Below, in pieces: positions 45,327 to 53,896 of a stretch of DNA of 64,000 nucleotides. The notes beneath the pieces are model-generated. The model was not told the origin of the DNA, did no database searches, and saw only the letters and a program-made list of their open reading frames with translations. Source of the DNA: Dyadobacter frigoris (GTDB lineage: Bacteria > Bacteroidota > Bacteroidia > Cytophagales > Spirosomataceae). Position numbers and translations under genes: made by a program. Every line of letters begins with the position of its first letter. Position 1 is the first letter of the stretch. The stretch covers positions 1-64,000 of the forward strand of contig NZ_SZVO01000009.1 in assembly GCF_005280585.1 (NCBI RefSeq). Direction: 5' to 3'.

Positions 45327-46898
45327 TTATCGGCCACCACCAGGCCCTGTAGATCCGCCTGCACTTGTGACCATGCTGCTGGTTGTGAAGGTTTTAGAAA
45401 TAGTGCCGGCTGTGTAGGTTCCATTCGTATATAATCCGTTGAGATTTGTTCCGTTGGCCACGCTGCCTCCGGTATAAACATTATATATAACATTCGATTT
45501 AAGCTTCGGGCTGGAAAATAACATCGTCGTAAAATTTTTCGGGATCAAAAATGTCAGTGCTTCGGCACCGTCGGAAGATTCAATATGAATTATTTGGTTA
45601 GCCGTTCCGCTGCCCAAAATTACCGATGGCTGTGTACTGACACTGGCAGTTGGAGAGCTCGTCGCGCCGGCAACACCAATTAGAATTCCGCCTGTAATTT
45701 TGAAAGTATTCTGGTCACAGTCAAAACCTTCCTCAGGTGATGCCGCGCCTACGGATATAATTTTGCCTCCGGTCACGGTTAGTTTTCCATTTGAATCTAT
45801 ACCGTCATTGGAAGTGCTGTTAACATAAATATTTCCGCCATTGATATAAATAAAAGTGCTGGCGTTCAATCCGTCATCTGATGTTTTGACGGTAAGGGTT
45901 CCATTGTTAATCGTCAAAATACTTTTGCTTTCAATGCCTTCTCCTGCGGTTGAAGTCACATTGATGGTGCCTCCGTTAATGACAATATATGGATCAATGG
46001 TTGTGTCCGTATCCCAGGAGGCAGAAATTCCTTTGTCTGCAACATTAATTGTAAAGTTGCCATTATTGATCACGATATATCCTTCTTCACATTGAATTCC
46101 GTCGCCGGATGCCGTCAGATTAATGGTGCCGCCATCAGCAATAAAAGCGTCATTGGTATGGATTCCGTCGGATTTTGCACTGGTGATCGTGATGGCTCCG
46201 CTGATCATTCTCACATATTCATCGCTGCAAATGGCATGTTTGTAATTTCCTTTAACAGTTAGAGCACCAGTTCCTGAAAATATTAATTGTCCTTCGCTGA
46301 AAAACGCTGCTTTCATATCTTCCGTACTGGTTACATAAGTAGCGCCGTCGGTTAATGAATTGGTTGTGTTTGCATTCAAGACAACAAAGGCTCTTTTGCC
46401 CGACTGAATGTTAATGGCCGGTCCATCCGAATTAGTAATATTGACACCGTTCATCGTCAGCTTGAATTTCTTATCGCTGTAAATCTTGACAGAACCATTT
46501 GTAGTTGTTCCTGACAAAATGTATTCAACTTCCGATACGCTGGAAGTAACAATAACGTCGCCGTTGGATTCTGTAACACTAACACCACCAGCTGATAACG
46601 GATTAGTGATTTCTACCGTGTTGCCAAAATTTATGGTTACAACAGATGAAAAAACCGAATTGGCAATCAAATCGTCTTCATTATAAGCTACGCTGGTATT
46701 TCCTTCCGCCGTTGCCGTTGAAGTGGTAGTACTGTCGATGCTCACCGTGCCACCAGTTTCCGTACCACCTCCGGTGGTAATATCTTCCTCGCCTTTGGAA
46801 CAGGAAATGATTGAAAAGATTAGAGAAAATCTGACCACAGTCAGCAAAACTGTGCGCAAACTGCAAAATGTTGACAAAGAATGTTTTAATTTTTTCAT
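45327..46898 (-). CDS. Beta-helix carbohydrate-binding lipoprotein (Cthe_2159-like)
   Basis: A 523-residue surface or periplasmic lipoprotein with a lipobox (LIFSIISC). After a Thr/Gly-rich linker it carries repeated short strands of the pattern NGGTINVTST, AxGDGIxxxEGxIxINNG and TSxDGLNAS, the right-handed parallel beta-helix seen in PF14262 (Cthe_2159) carbohydrate-binding proteins. That prototype binds acidic and cellulosic polysaccharides (family knowledge). The C-terminal third has a barrel-like segment and a Gly-rich tail. It is an isolated gene after a terminator, with no CotH or VTC-type partner visible. Confidence 0.82.
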   Translation of the reverse strand: MKKLKHSLSTFCSLRTVLLTVVRFSLIFSIISCSKGEEDITTGGGTETGGTVSIDSTTTSTATAEGNTSVAYNEDDLIANSVFSSVVTINFGNTVEITNPLSAGGVSVTESNGDVIVTSSVSEVEYILSGTTTNGSVKIYSDKKFKLTMNGVNITNSDGPAINIQSGKRAFVVLNANTTNSLTDGATYVTSTEDMKAAFFSEGQLIFSGTGALTVKGNYKHAICSDEYVRMISGAITITSAKSDGIHTNDAFIADGGTINLTASGDGIQCEEGYIVINNGNFTINVADKGISASWDTDTTIDPYIVINGGTINVTSTAGEGIESKSILTINNGTLTVKTSDDGLNASTFIYINGGNIYVNSTSNDGIDSNGKLTVTGGKIISVGAASPEEGFDCDQNTFKITGGILIGVAGATSSPTASVSTQPSVILGSGTANQIIHIESSDGAEALTFLIPKNFTTMLFSSPKLKSNVIYNVYTGGSVANGTNLNGLYTNGTYTAGTISKTFTTSSMVTSAGGSTGPGGGR

Positions 46899-47125
46899 AA
46901 GATAATTGATGTCTGAGTAGTTTTGATCAGATTGAAAAATACCTGATCAAAAACCATTACGCCGGAAAGGCAGATTCTGTTGCCGAATAATAAAGGGTAG
47001 AATTCATTTTAAAATATTTCAGTTTTTTTGAAATGTCTAATCTTTAAACTAATTGATAACAGCAAGTTTCGGGATTTTACAATTGGGTAATAAAAGCCTT
47101 AAAATGAGATGTTAACAGAATCTTT

Positions 47126-47512
47126 TCAGGAGATTTGCCGTGCGCGTTCCATAATTTCTATTGCGGCTTCATTCCCCTGTTGAGCGGTGAGGTCAAAAAC
47201 TGCAAGTCCGCAGATATCAAGTAAGGATATATCGGCACCGTTGTCGACCAATAATTTTACAAGCTCATTTCTGCCAAACATAGCCGCAAACATCAGTGCA
47301 GTTCCTCCGTTTCCGTGTTGTAGATTCAGGTTAGTTCTGCAATATCTGAGTAACCTTTAAATGAAACGCCCATCAAAGCGGTATTTCCTCCGTAGTCCTG
47401 GGCGTTCACATCCGAGCCTCGTGCAATCACTTCTCTTATAAGGTCAACATTCCCAGACGAGCGGCGTGGATGATTACATTGTCAAAATTTTCTATAAAAT
47501 TTAACGGTCAGT
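47126..47512 (-). pseudogene. Ankyrin-repeat protein, frameshifted remnant
   Basis: The minus strand encodes ankyrin repeats only when frames are switched. FDNVIIHAARLG is followed by a frameshift near 47455 and NVDLIREVIARGSDVNAQD, GGNTALMGVSFKGYSDIAEL. A second small lesion near 47340 leads to LQHGNGGTALMFAAMFGRNE and LVKLLVDNGADISLLD, ending at the stop 47126-47128. No start codon is clear near 47512. Intact Bacteroidota homologues are short secreted or cytoplasmic ankyrin proteins; this one is broken. Confidence 0.75.
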
Positions 47513-47637
47513 TTTTTTTGTACTTATGAAAGTGCACTTCTGATGGCACGCAGATTTTAATAGCTTTTATTGTTTTACACATTAGAAAAAATTGTTCCAT
47601 ATTCAAGTGGGATTTACCGGAAAGGATTATTTAATTT

Positions 47638-49050
47638 ATGATTACAAAAAATGAAGAAAATGAGAAGTTGACCTGGATTCAGCTATGCAAAGATTCACCG
47701 TATTTTGTTGACGAAAAGGGGGATAACTGGACTCCTATTGGACAAAATGATGCGATTATCTGGCCGGATTTAGAAGGGTTATTCAAAAGGAAAAATATAA
47801 AAGCGGTTGAAGGGTATTTTGCTTTTCTAGCCGCTCACGGGGTGAATTGTCTGCGTATTATGCTGGAATATTGCCAGACGGAAAACCGTTATTTTGAACG
47901 TCCGGCTGGTCGGTTTCAACCCAATATGGTACAACTTTGGGATGATTTATTTGAATTGTGCGAAAAATATAAACTTCGGATTTTACTTACCCCCTTTGAT
48001 ACTTTCTGGATGGACAAACGCTGGAAATATCATCCTTACAATGTTGCAAATAATGGCCCATGTAAAAGAAAATCGCAATGGCTGACTTCTCCCGAAACGC
48101 TGGAAGCGATTAAAAACAGACTGACATTTGTAACTGAAAGATGGGGTAGTAGTGGTGTTTTATTTGCCTGGGATTTATGGAATGAAATCAATCCGGCTCA
48201 TGCGCTCGGAAAAACGGATGGACTTTATGAATTTGTTACAGAGCTCAGTGTTCATCTCAGCACTCGGGAAAAGCAACTTTATGGCAAAACGCATCCGCAA
48301 ACTGTTTCCGTTTTTGCGCCACTAATAGAGCGTTATCAGATGAAAGATCTGATTTTTCGGCATCCGGAACTTGACTTTGCCAGTACGCATTTTTACGAGA
48401 CTGGTACGATCAATAATCCAAAAAATACGATTGATGCAGCAATAAGCACGGGTAAAATGGTTAGAGATGCTCTCTTGAATTTACCACCTGAAAGACCATT
48501 TTTCGACAGTGAACATGGCCCTATTGACCATTACAGAAAAAAACAGAATTTACCGGAATCGTTTGATAATCAGTATTTTTTGAATATGCAGTGGGCGCAT
48601 GTGGCATCTGGCGCAGTTGGAGGAGGAATGCGTTGGCCATACCGCCAGCCTCACGTGCTTTCGTTTGGAATGCGCCGGGCTCAGCAAAATTTGACAGAAT
48701 TTACACGGTTGATAAACTGGAAAATTTTTAAAAGGAAAAATTTAAATTCGGAGATAAAAGTTTCTGATTCAAAATTTGCAGCATTTGGATGCGGCGACAA
48801 AAACCAGGCTATTGTCTGGCTTTTGAAAAAAGAAAAAATTGGCAGAAATAAAATTTTTCAACCCAATTCCATGTTAGTTTCTTTCTCCATTCAGATTCCC
48901 GGTCTTGAAGCTGGATTATACAAAATTCACGTTTGGGATACGCTTTTGGGAGAAATTGAAGTAGTAAAAGTGGAAAATGTCATTCAGCTGGAAATCAATT
49001 TAAAAATTCGGGTCAATAACATCGCCATTGCAATTGTAAAAACTTCATAA
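47638..49050 (+). CDS. GH5/mannanase-like glycoside hydrolase, cytoplasmic
   Basis: A 470-residue TIM-barrel glycosidase-like protein. The acid/base Glu183 lies in FAWDLWNEINPAH and a likely nucleophile Glu292 in FFDSEHGPIDHY, the spacing expected for clan GH-A enzymes such as GH5 mannanases. HGVNCLRIMLEYCQ and TPFDTFWMD support the fold. A C-terminal beta-sandwich from about 385 may be a carbohydrate-binding-like module. There is no signal peptide, so the enzyme likely acts on imported oligosaccharides. It is a single gene flanked by remnants. Confidence 0.75.
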   Translation: MITKNEENEKLTWIQLCKDSPYFVDEKGDNWTPIGQNDAIIWPDLEGLFKRKNIKAVEGYFAFLAAHGVNCLRIMLEYCQTENRYFERPAGRFQPNMVQLWDDLFELCEKYKLRILLTPFDTFWMDKRWKYHPYNVANNGPCKRKSQWLTSPETLEAIKNRLTFVTERWGSSGVLFAWDLWNEINPAHALGKTDGLYEFVTELSVHLSTREKQLYGKTHPQTVSVFAPLIERYQMKDLIFRHPELDFASTHFYETGTINNPKNTIDAAISTGKMVRDALLNLPPERPFFDSEHGPIDHYRKKQNLPESFDNQYFLNMQWAHVASGAVGGGMRWPYRQPHVLSFGMRRAQQNLTEFTRLINWKIFKRKNLNSEIKVSDSKFAAFGCGDKNQAIVWLLKKEKIGRNKIFQPNSMLVSFSIQIPGLEAGLYKIHVWDTLLGEIEVVKVENVIQLEINLKIRVNNIAIAIVKTS

Positions 49051-49077
49051 GATTTAATTTTCAAGGTTTTTTGCCGA

Positions 49078-49412
49078 TCATTCATCCCAAATTCCTGTTG
49101 TGTTTTCTTGCTTCAAAATGTATTCTCCAATAGCAGTCATCGTAGCGTCCGGAGCCGGTTGCCGAAGATAAGTTGTAAGATCCCGGTGGATGCGTTCCAT
49201 AGGATTGGGCCGGGAAGTACGATTTCGAGTAGTCCGGCTTCTGAGATCAATTTGAATTCCTGCTCAGGAAAACAGCCTTCATGATCGATATGTGCCGTAT
49301 TTTGAGCTATTTTTTTGTTTAACTGAGGTGAGAATAAATAATCCATTAATAGCCGGTTGATTGTAATAATTGTCTGAACGCGTTTGATTGGCAAAATATT
49401 AATTGCGGACAA
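49078..49412 (-). pseudogene. Acyl-CoA dehydrogenase remnant with central deletion
   Basis: The first frame reads an acyl-CoA-dehydrogenase-like N-terminus (IDHEGCFPEQEFKLISEAGL), then breaks. In a second frame the C-terminal segment ERIHRDLTTYLRQPAPDATM and GEYILKQEN continues to the stop at 49078-49080. The catalytic middle, with flavin and substrate sites and the catalytic Glu, is missing. Both ends match the same gene type in order, so this looks like one gene with a large internal deletion and a frameshift. The family assignment of the C-terminal end is less certain. Confidence 0.65.
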
Positions 49413-49767
49413 TTTTCAGTGCCGTATAAGTTTGATACCAATATTATACCCGGGAGAATGCAGATCTGAGATTCGTGTCGGATAAAAGGAAAAACAAAAA
49501 TTTTGGCAAAGCTGACAAAAGCGGAACGGACGTTAAATACTGACTAAATTATTTTTACATATAACCGCACAGTTTGCAATAAATATGTTCGAATATGAAC
49601 ATATTAAATTTAGGGTAAAAATTAATTTTAAGCTTTAAGTATCTTATTATGAGATAATTGAATTGAAATATCCTCCTGGTATCCATGGTAAATTTAATTT
49701 GGTACGACCTTTTTCTATTAAGGTGTAATGATGTGTAATACATTGTTCAACCATAAATAAAATAGCC
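49413..49767. other. AT-rich intergenic region with a 9-bp palindrome
   Basis: A 355-bp stretch with no supported gene. The main feature is AATATGTTC at 49582-49590 and GAACATATT at 49597-49605, described separately. The rest is AT-rich upstream DNA of the secreted protein gene at 49768. Confidence 0.55.
49582..49605. promoter_or_regulatory. Operator-like palindrome AATATGTTC-N6-GAACATATT
   Basis: Perfect 9-bp arms around a 6-bp spacer (GAATAT), in the spacer before the gene at 49768. The symmetry and length suit a dimeric repressor or activator. The regulator is unknown. Confidence 0.45.
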
Positions 49768-50172
49768 ATGAAAATTTCAAACACTTTAATCCTGCCTTGC
49801 GTACTTGCACTGGCTCTTTCCCTAAGTTCGTTTACTTCTGGAACCTCCGATAAAAAGGAACATCCCCAGAAAGAAGAAACAACCAAAAAAGCATTTGATG
49901 CTTATTTGGTCAAAGTCCCAAACACCAATAAAGTAAAGCTGTTGGTAGACAGAAACGTGGATGCCAGACTGAGAATACTGCTTACCGGAAAAGATGGGAA
50001 AGTTTATTACTCCGAAACAAACGATGATAAGCAATCTAAATACCGCAGACAATTTGATATGAATGATTTGACTGATGGTGTTTACTACTTCGAATTGTAT
50101 AGCAAAAAACAAACGCTGATTAAGGAAATCAGAATCCAGAGTGCTTCTGAAAAGCTGGTTTCGTTGCTTTAA
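49768..50172 (+). CDS. Small secreted protein, function unknown
   Basis: A 134-residue protein with a signal peptide (LILPCVLALALSLSSFTSG) and a Lys/Glu-rich linker. A small beta-rich domain follows (KVKLLVDRNVDARLRILLTG, VYYFELYSKKQTLIKEIRIQ). The pattern fits short Bacteroidota secreted proteins of the DUF3244-like type, often with a structural or adhesive role; no exact family is claimed. It ends at a strong terminator. Confidence 0.65.
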   Translation: MKISNTLILPCVLALALSLSSFTSGTSDKKEHPQKEETTKKAFDAYLVKVPNTNKVKLLVDRNVDARLRILLTGKDGKVYYSETNDDKQSKYRRQFDMNDLTDGVYYFELYSKKQTLIKEIRIQSASEKLVSLL

Positions 50173-50174
50173 AA

Positions 50175-50220
50175 TAAAAATGAAGTCCTGCATAATTAAA
50201 AATGCGGGACTTCATTTTTA
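50175..50220. terminator. Bidirectional terminator
   Basis: Arms at 50175-50193 and 50202-50220 (TAAAAATGAAGTCCTGCAT type) form a 19-bp stem with one G-U pair and an 8-nt loop, between convergent genes ending at 50172 and 50251. Confidence 0.85.
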
Positions 50221-50250
50221 TAAATTCTTTTAAATCTGGTTAATGAAATT

Positions 50251-51195
50251 TTAAATATTGTTTTTCTCAATCCAGTTCTCAATGATTTTTACTGTATCCT
50301 CAAAAAATAATTTGTAGGTATCTTCTGTAACATATCCAATGTGTGGCGTGGCCAGCACATTGTCCAACTTTCTGAAAGGATGATCTGTCGGCAGCGGTTC
50401 TTTTTCAAAAACATCAAGCGCTGCTCCTGCGATTTTGTTTTCTTTCAATACATCAATCAATGCGCTCTCGTCAATAAGTGGTCCCCGGGATGTGTTGATC
50501 AGATAAGCACTTGGCTTCATCAATGCAAGATCCTGGGCACCGATAATTCCCCTGGACCGTTCACTTAACACCAGATGTACGGTAACAAAATCCGCATTTT
50601 TAAAAAGATATTCTTTTGAAACTAATTTTGCACCTTTTGCTATGGCTTTTTCTTCCGTCAGGTTTTCACTCCAGGCAATTACGTTCATGTCAAAAACGTG
50701 AGCTATGGATGCAATTTTATCTCCAATATTGCCAAGACCAACAATCCCGATTGTCTTACCTTTCAAATCAGTAGCAATCGTGGTTTGCCAGCCACCACTT
50801 TTTAACGAAGCATTTTCCTGCGGAATTTTCCGGGCTATCGCCATAAGTAATGCCCAGGTTAATTCGGGTGCACCGCTGCCAATATACCCGGTATTTTCCA
50901 GTTGGATGCCAAGCGCACTTACGGCCGCGGAATCAATGGAAGCATTTCGTATTCCTGTTGAAACGATAAGTTTCAGGTTGGGAAGTTTTGAAAGTAACTC
51001 GCGGTTAACAGGCGTCCTTTCCCGCATCACACATATAATATCAAAAGGTTTTAAGTGCTCAACGATTTCTTCCTGTTCAAATAAATGATCTTTGAAAACA
51101 GTTATTTGCGCAACTTTTTCAAGTGATGACCAGTCTGCCATTTTTAACGCAGCGTCCTGGTAGTCGTCCAGAATAGCAATTTTTATTTTGTCCAT
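50251..51195 (-). CDS. D-2-hydroxyacid dehydrogenase
   Basis: A 314-residue NAD-dependent D-isomer-specific 2-hydroxyacid dehydrogenase. The NAD motif GLGNIG is in the middle (GKTIGIVGLGNIGDK). Catalytic Arg lies in ISTGIRN, Glu is downstream in the FEKEP region, and the catalytic His is in TPHIGY. INTSRGPLIDESALI is a family signature. The substrate (phosphoglycerate-like, lactate-like or glyoxylate-like) cannot be decided. It is a single gene on the minus strand. Confidence 0.9.
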   Translation of the reverse strand: MDKIKIAILDDYQDAALKMADWSSLEKVAQITVFKDHLFEQEEIVEHLKPFDIICVMRERTPVNRELLSKLPNLKLIVSTGIRNASIDSAAVSALGIQLENTGYIGSGAPELTWALLMAIARKIPQENASLKSGGWQTTIATDLKGKTIGIVGLGNIGDKIASIAHVFDMNVIAWSENLTEEKAIAKGAKLVSKEYLFKNADFVTVHLVLSERSRGIIGAQDLALMKPSAYLINTSRGPLIDESALIDVLKENKIAGAALDVFEKEPLPTDHPFRKLDNVLATPHIGYVTEDTYKLFFEDTVKIIENWIEKNNI

Positions 51196-51261
51196 TTTTC
51201 TCGAATCTGATAATTAGAGTTTAAGCGATTCCTGTCGTATAGAGTAGGATAGAATCAGAAC

Positions 51262-51302
51262 AAAAAAAGAGACAAAATACTTTAAAGTACAATGTCTCTT
51301 TT
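51262..51302 (-). terminator. Rho-independent terminator of the ArsR gene
   Basis: On the minus strand AAAAGAGACA and TGTCTCTTTT form a 10-bp stem with an 18-nt loop, followed by a run of T. It lies just after the ArsR-type gene's stop at 51344, in the direction of transcription. Confidence 0.85.
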
Positions 51303-51343
51303 GAAAATTATTTTGACAGTTTGCTCTCGTTCTTAAACCTGAT

Positions 51344-51625
51344 TTATTCCTTAAATGAATTTAGAAAATTAATATAAGAGCTGAAAACATCCTTATTCAC
51401 GATATATTTTGTGTTGCGTCCATCTTTTTCTGTAATAAGAAGATCGGCATCCGATAATTGCTTCAGGTGGTGAGAAACGGTAGATTGGGCGAGATTGAAC
51501 ATTTCAACAATTGCCGAACATTGAAGCCATGTCTGTTCTTTATTAATCGCTTCCATGATTTTCAAACGGTAAGGATCGCCCAAAGCTTTTGAAATTCTCT
51601 CTATTTTTTTTAAATCCATGGTCAA
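51344..51625 (-). CDS. ArsR-type winged-helix transcriptional regulator
   Basis: A 93-residue winged HTH protein: MDLKKIERISKALGDPYRLK, then IVEMFNLAQSTVSHHLKQLS and a wing ITEKDGRNTKY. It lacks the CxC or multi-Cys metal site of classic ArsR/SmtB (one Cys in TWLQCSAIV), so a metal-sensing role is unlikely. It is a short gene with its own terminator downstream. Its target may be itself or a nearby gene; no operon partner is visible. Confidence 0.85.
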   Translation of the reverse strand: MTMDLKKIERISKALGDPYRLKIMEAINKEQTWLQCSAIVEMFNLAQSTVSHHLKQLSDADLLITEKDGRNTKYIVNKDVFSSYINFLNSFKE

Positions 51626-51714
51626 ATTTATTTTTGCAAATATATCGATTTTGGACGTGATTTCATAAATTTAACCAGCAGTACCGTGCATCTTTTCAGT
51701 TAAAAAATTCTTCT

Positions 51715-52092
51715 TTATTTCACCTTTATGTATACCAAAATACCGGCAGTACCAATTACTTTTAAAGTATCTCCTGCAAATGTACCGGTGTAATTATAGC
51801 CGTCACCCCGGTAAACAACTTTCTTGCTGTCGTAGGTGTATGGGAAAATTATCGGATCTGTTGTAAGCTCCACTTTATCCAATTTGCTTGTAAATTCGAC
51901 TTCTGACGCTGTTTTAAACGAAAGATAATTATAGAGATCTTTATTGTTTTCCGGAAATTTTGTCAAATACCTTTCCCAGGTAGTTCCTACAAGCTCGTTT
52001 GTTGGTACGATAATGGGCTCTTCTGCCTTGTCCTTTTTTGAACAGGACAGAAATATAAAAGTGAAAAGCAAAACGGGAAGTAATTTTTTCAT
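51715..52092 (-). CDS. Lipoprotein, function unknown
   Basis: A protein of about 125 residues with a lipoprotein signal (LLFTFIFLSCSKKDK). The remainder is a small lipocalin-like or beta-barrel domain (TWERYLTKF, YRGDGYNYTGTFAGDTLKV). I start it at the ATG at 52092 (MKKLLPVLLF) because that gives a standard signal peptide; an ATG at 52116 adds eight residues. No family function is known. Confidence 0.7.
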   Translation of the reverse strand: MKKLLPVLLFTFIFLSCSKKDKAEEPIIVPTNELVGTTWERYLTKFPENNKDLYNYLSFKTASEVEFTSKLDKVELTTDPIIFPYTYDSKKVVYRGDGYNYTGTFAGDTLKVIGTAGILVYIKVK

Positions 52093-52434
52093 GGCGGTGA
52101 GAATTTGTTTAAACAATAATACTAAAAATTTGTAACCGATAAAGGTAATTGCCTACTAATTAATGATTTATATTCATAATCTGAGTCATACTTTTTTCTG
52201 TGAGAATTTTACTTTCAACAAAAAGATAAAACTTTTTCAAAAGAAATTATAGTTATATGATTGATATACAGCCGATTGAGCCAATTGCCATTTTTACAAC
52301 TTTATTGAGTATCTTTGTTTATAATCAAGCGGTTTGCTGACTAGCGAAATTAAAAGTCAGCTTCTTATTTTAAACAACTGTTAAAACTGTAACAAGTGCG
52401 AAAACTTGAACGTTTTGACTTAAAAAGCTGAATT
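52093..52434. other. Long leader upstream of the DEAD-box helicase
   Basis: A 342-bp divergent spacer. The only promoter-like feature is TATCTTTG at 52310-52317 (TAnnTTTG), about 118 bp before the helicase start, giving a long 5' UTR of the kind seen for cold-induced helicases. No structured element is certain. Confidence 0.45.
52310..52317 (+). promoter_or_regulatory. Candidate -7 box of the helicase gene
   Basis: TATCTTTG fits TAnnTTTG, with a TTG 22 bp upstream as possible -33 element. Inferred. Confidence 0.45.
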
Positions 52435-53712
52435 TTGAATTTTAACGAATTTGAACTCCACGAAGACGTACTTAACGCCGTGGATTCTATGAACTACCAA
52501 CAGGCTACCCCGATTCAGGAGCAGGCCATCCCTTATATTTTAGCAGGAAAAGATCTTCTGGCTTGTGCCCAAACAGGTACTGGTAAAACGGCAGCTTATC
52601 TTATTCCTATTCTCGATAAAATTGCAACCAGTCCGATGGGGCAAATCGGCGCCCTCGTTTTGGTACCAACGCGTGAGCTGGCCCAGCAAATTGACCAGCA
52701 GATTCAAGGGCTTGGTTACTTTGTGGGAGCAACAAGTATTGCTGTTTACGGTGGTAATAAGGGCCCGGAATGGGATCAGCAAAAACGCGCTTTAACGCAG
52801 GGAGCTGATATTATTATCGCCACACCAGGCAGGCTCATTGCACATTTGCAGCTCGGTTACGTCAGTTTCGGTTCTATCAGACATCTTGTGCTTGATGAAG
52901 CCGACAGAATGCTTGACATGGGTTTTTTGAGTGATATCCTTAAAATCATGAGCTTTTTGCCTGCAAAACGTCAGACTTTGATGTTTTCTGCAACCATGCC
53001 TCCTAAGATCGGAGAGTTGGCAAAAAGGATACTTCAGAAACCGGAGGAAGTTCGTCTGGCAGTTTCAAGACCTGCAGAGCGAATTGACCAGCAGTTTTAT
53101 ATGACGACGGATGAGCAAAAATTGCCTTTGCTGGCTCATTTGCTTTCGCAAGTGCAAAATACCAGTATGGTTTTGTTCACTTCACGGAAATCAACCGTGG
53201 AACCTATTGTCCGCGCTTTGAGAAAACTGGGTTTGGAAGCAAGGGGGATTTCTTCGGATTCAGATCAGGCAGACAGAGAAATTGTGTTGCGTGATTTTAA
53301 AAACAGGACTTTTCCGGTTCTTGTTGCTACGGATGTATTATCACGAGGAATTGATATTGATAATTTAAGTCATGTAGTAAACTACGACGTACCGCGTGAT
53401 CCGGAAGATTACGTTCACCGTATTGGCCGTACAGCCCGCGCGGAATCAAAAGGAACGGCTATTACCTTTATCAATGAGCACGATCAGAAATATGTTTTGA
53501 AGATAGAAAAGCTTTTTGAGAAAGAAGTAGAGAAACGATCGGTGACAGAAGAGTTGGGACTAGGGGAAGCACCCAAGTTTGATCCAGCCAAATTTCGTAA
53601 TTCAGCTCCCAGGAATAAGAGTTCTCAGGGAACCCGTAACAATCACGGAGGAGCATCAAAAAGCAGGCGACCGAAGCAAAAGAATGACAAAAAAAGTCCT
53701 TTGCAAACGTAA
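52435..53712 (+). CDS. DEAD-box ATP-dependent RNA helicase (RhlE-like)
   Basis: A 425-residue RNA helicase. All core motifs are present: Q motif (MNYQQATPIQEQAIP), AQTGTGKT, PTRELAQQ, TPGR, DEAD, SAT, and HRIGRTAR. The C-terminal tail is basic and disordered (PRNKSSQGTRNNHGG). The start is a TTG at 52435; no better ATG lies upstream. It likely acts in RNA folding and ribosome assembly. The long leader may mean post-transcriptional or temperature control. Confidence 0.93.
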   Translation: MNFNEFELHEDVLNAVDSMNYQQATPIQEQAIPYILAGKDLLACAQTGTGKTAAYLIPILDKIATSPMGQIGALVLVPTRELAQQIDQQIQGLGYFVGATSIAVYGGNKGPEWDQQKRALTQGADIIIATPGRLIAHLQLGYVSFGSIRHLVLDEADRMLDMGFLSDILKIMSFLPAKRQTLMFSATMPPKIGELAKRILQKPEEVRLAVSRPAERIDQQFYMTTDEQKLPLLAHLLSQVQNTSMVLFTSRKSTVEPIVRALRKLGLEARGISSDSDQADREIVLRDFKNRTFPVLVATDVLSRGIDIDNLSHVVNYDVPRDPEDYVHRIGRTARAESKGTAITFINEHDQKYVLKIEKLFEKEVEKRSVTEELGLGEAPKFDPAKFRNSAPRNKSSQGTRNNHGGASKSRRPKQKNDKKSPLQT

Positions 53713-53896
53713 TCAGCCTTATCTTGCGTTTATAAAACAGGAAATAGACAGATTTTGAGGATGAAATCTTGAAAAAATAGTACGGTTTAGAGGTCATTGA
53801 AAGTTTTGACGGTATAATTTTTTTTAAGATTTTTCTTACAACTTCGGGCTATCAGGCCTGTTTGTAGACGTTATGAAAAACTTAAATTAAATACAC

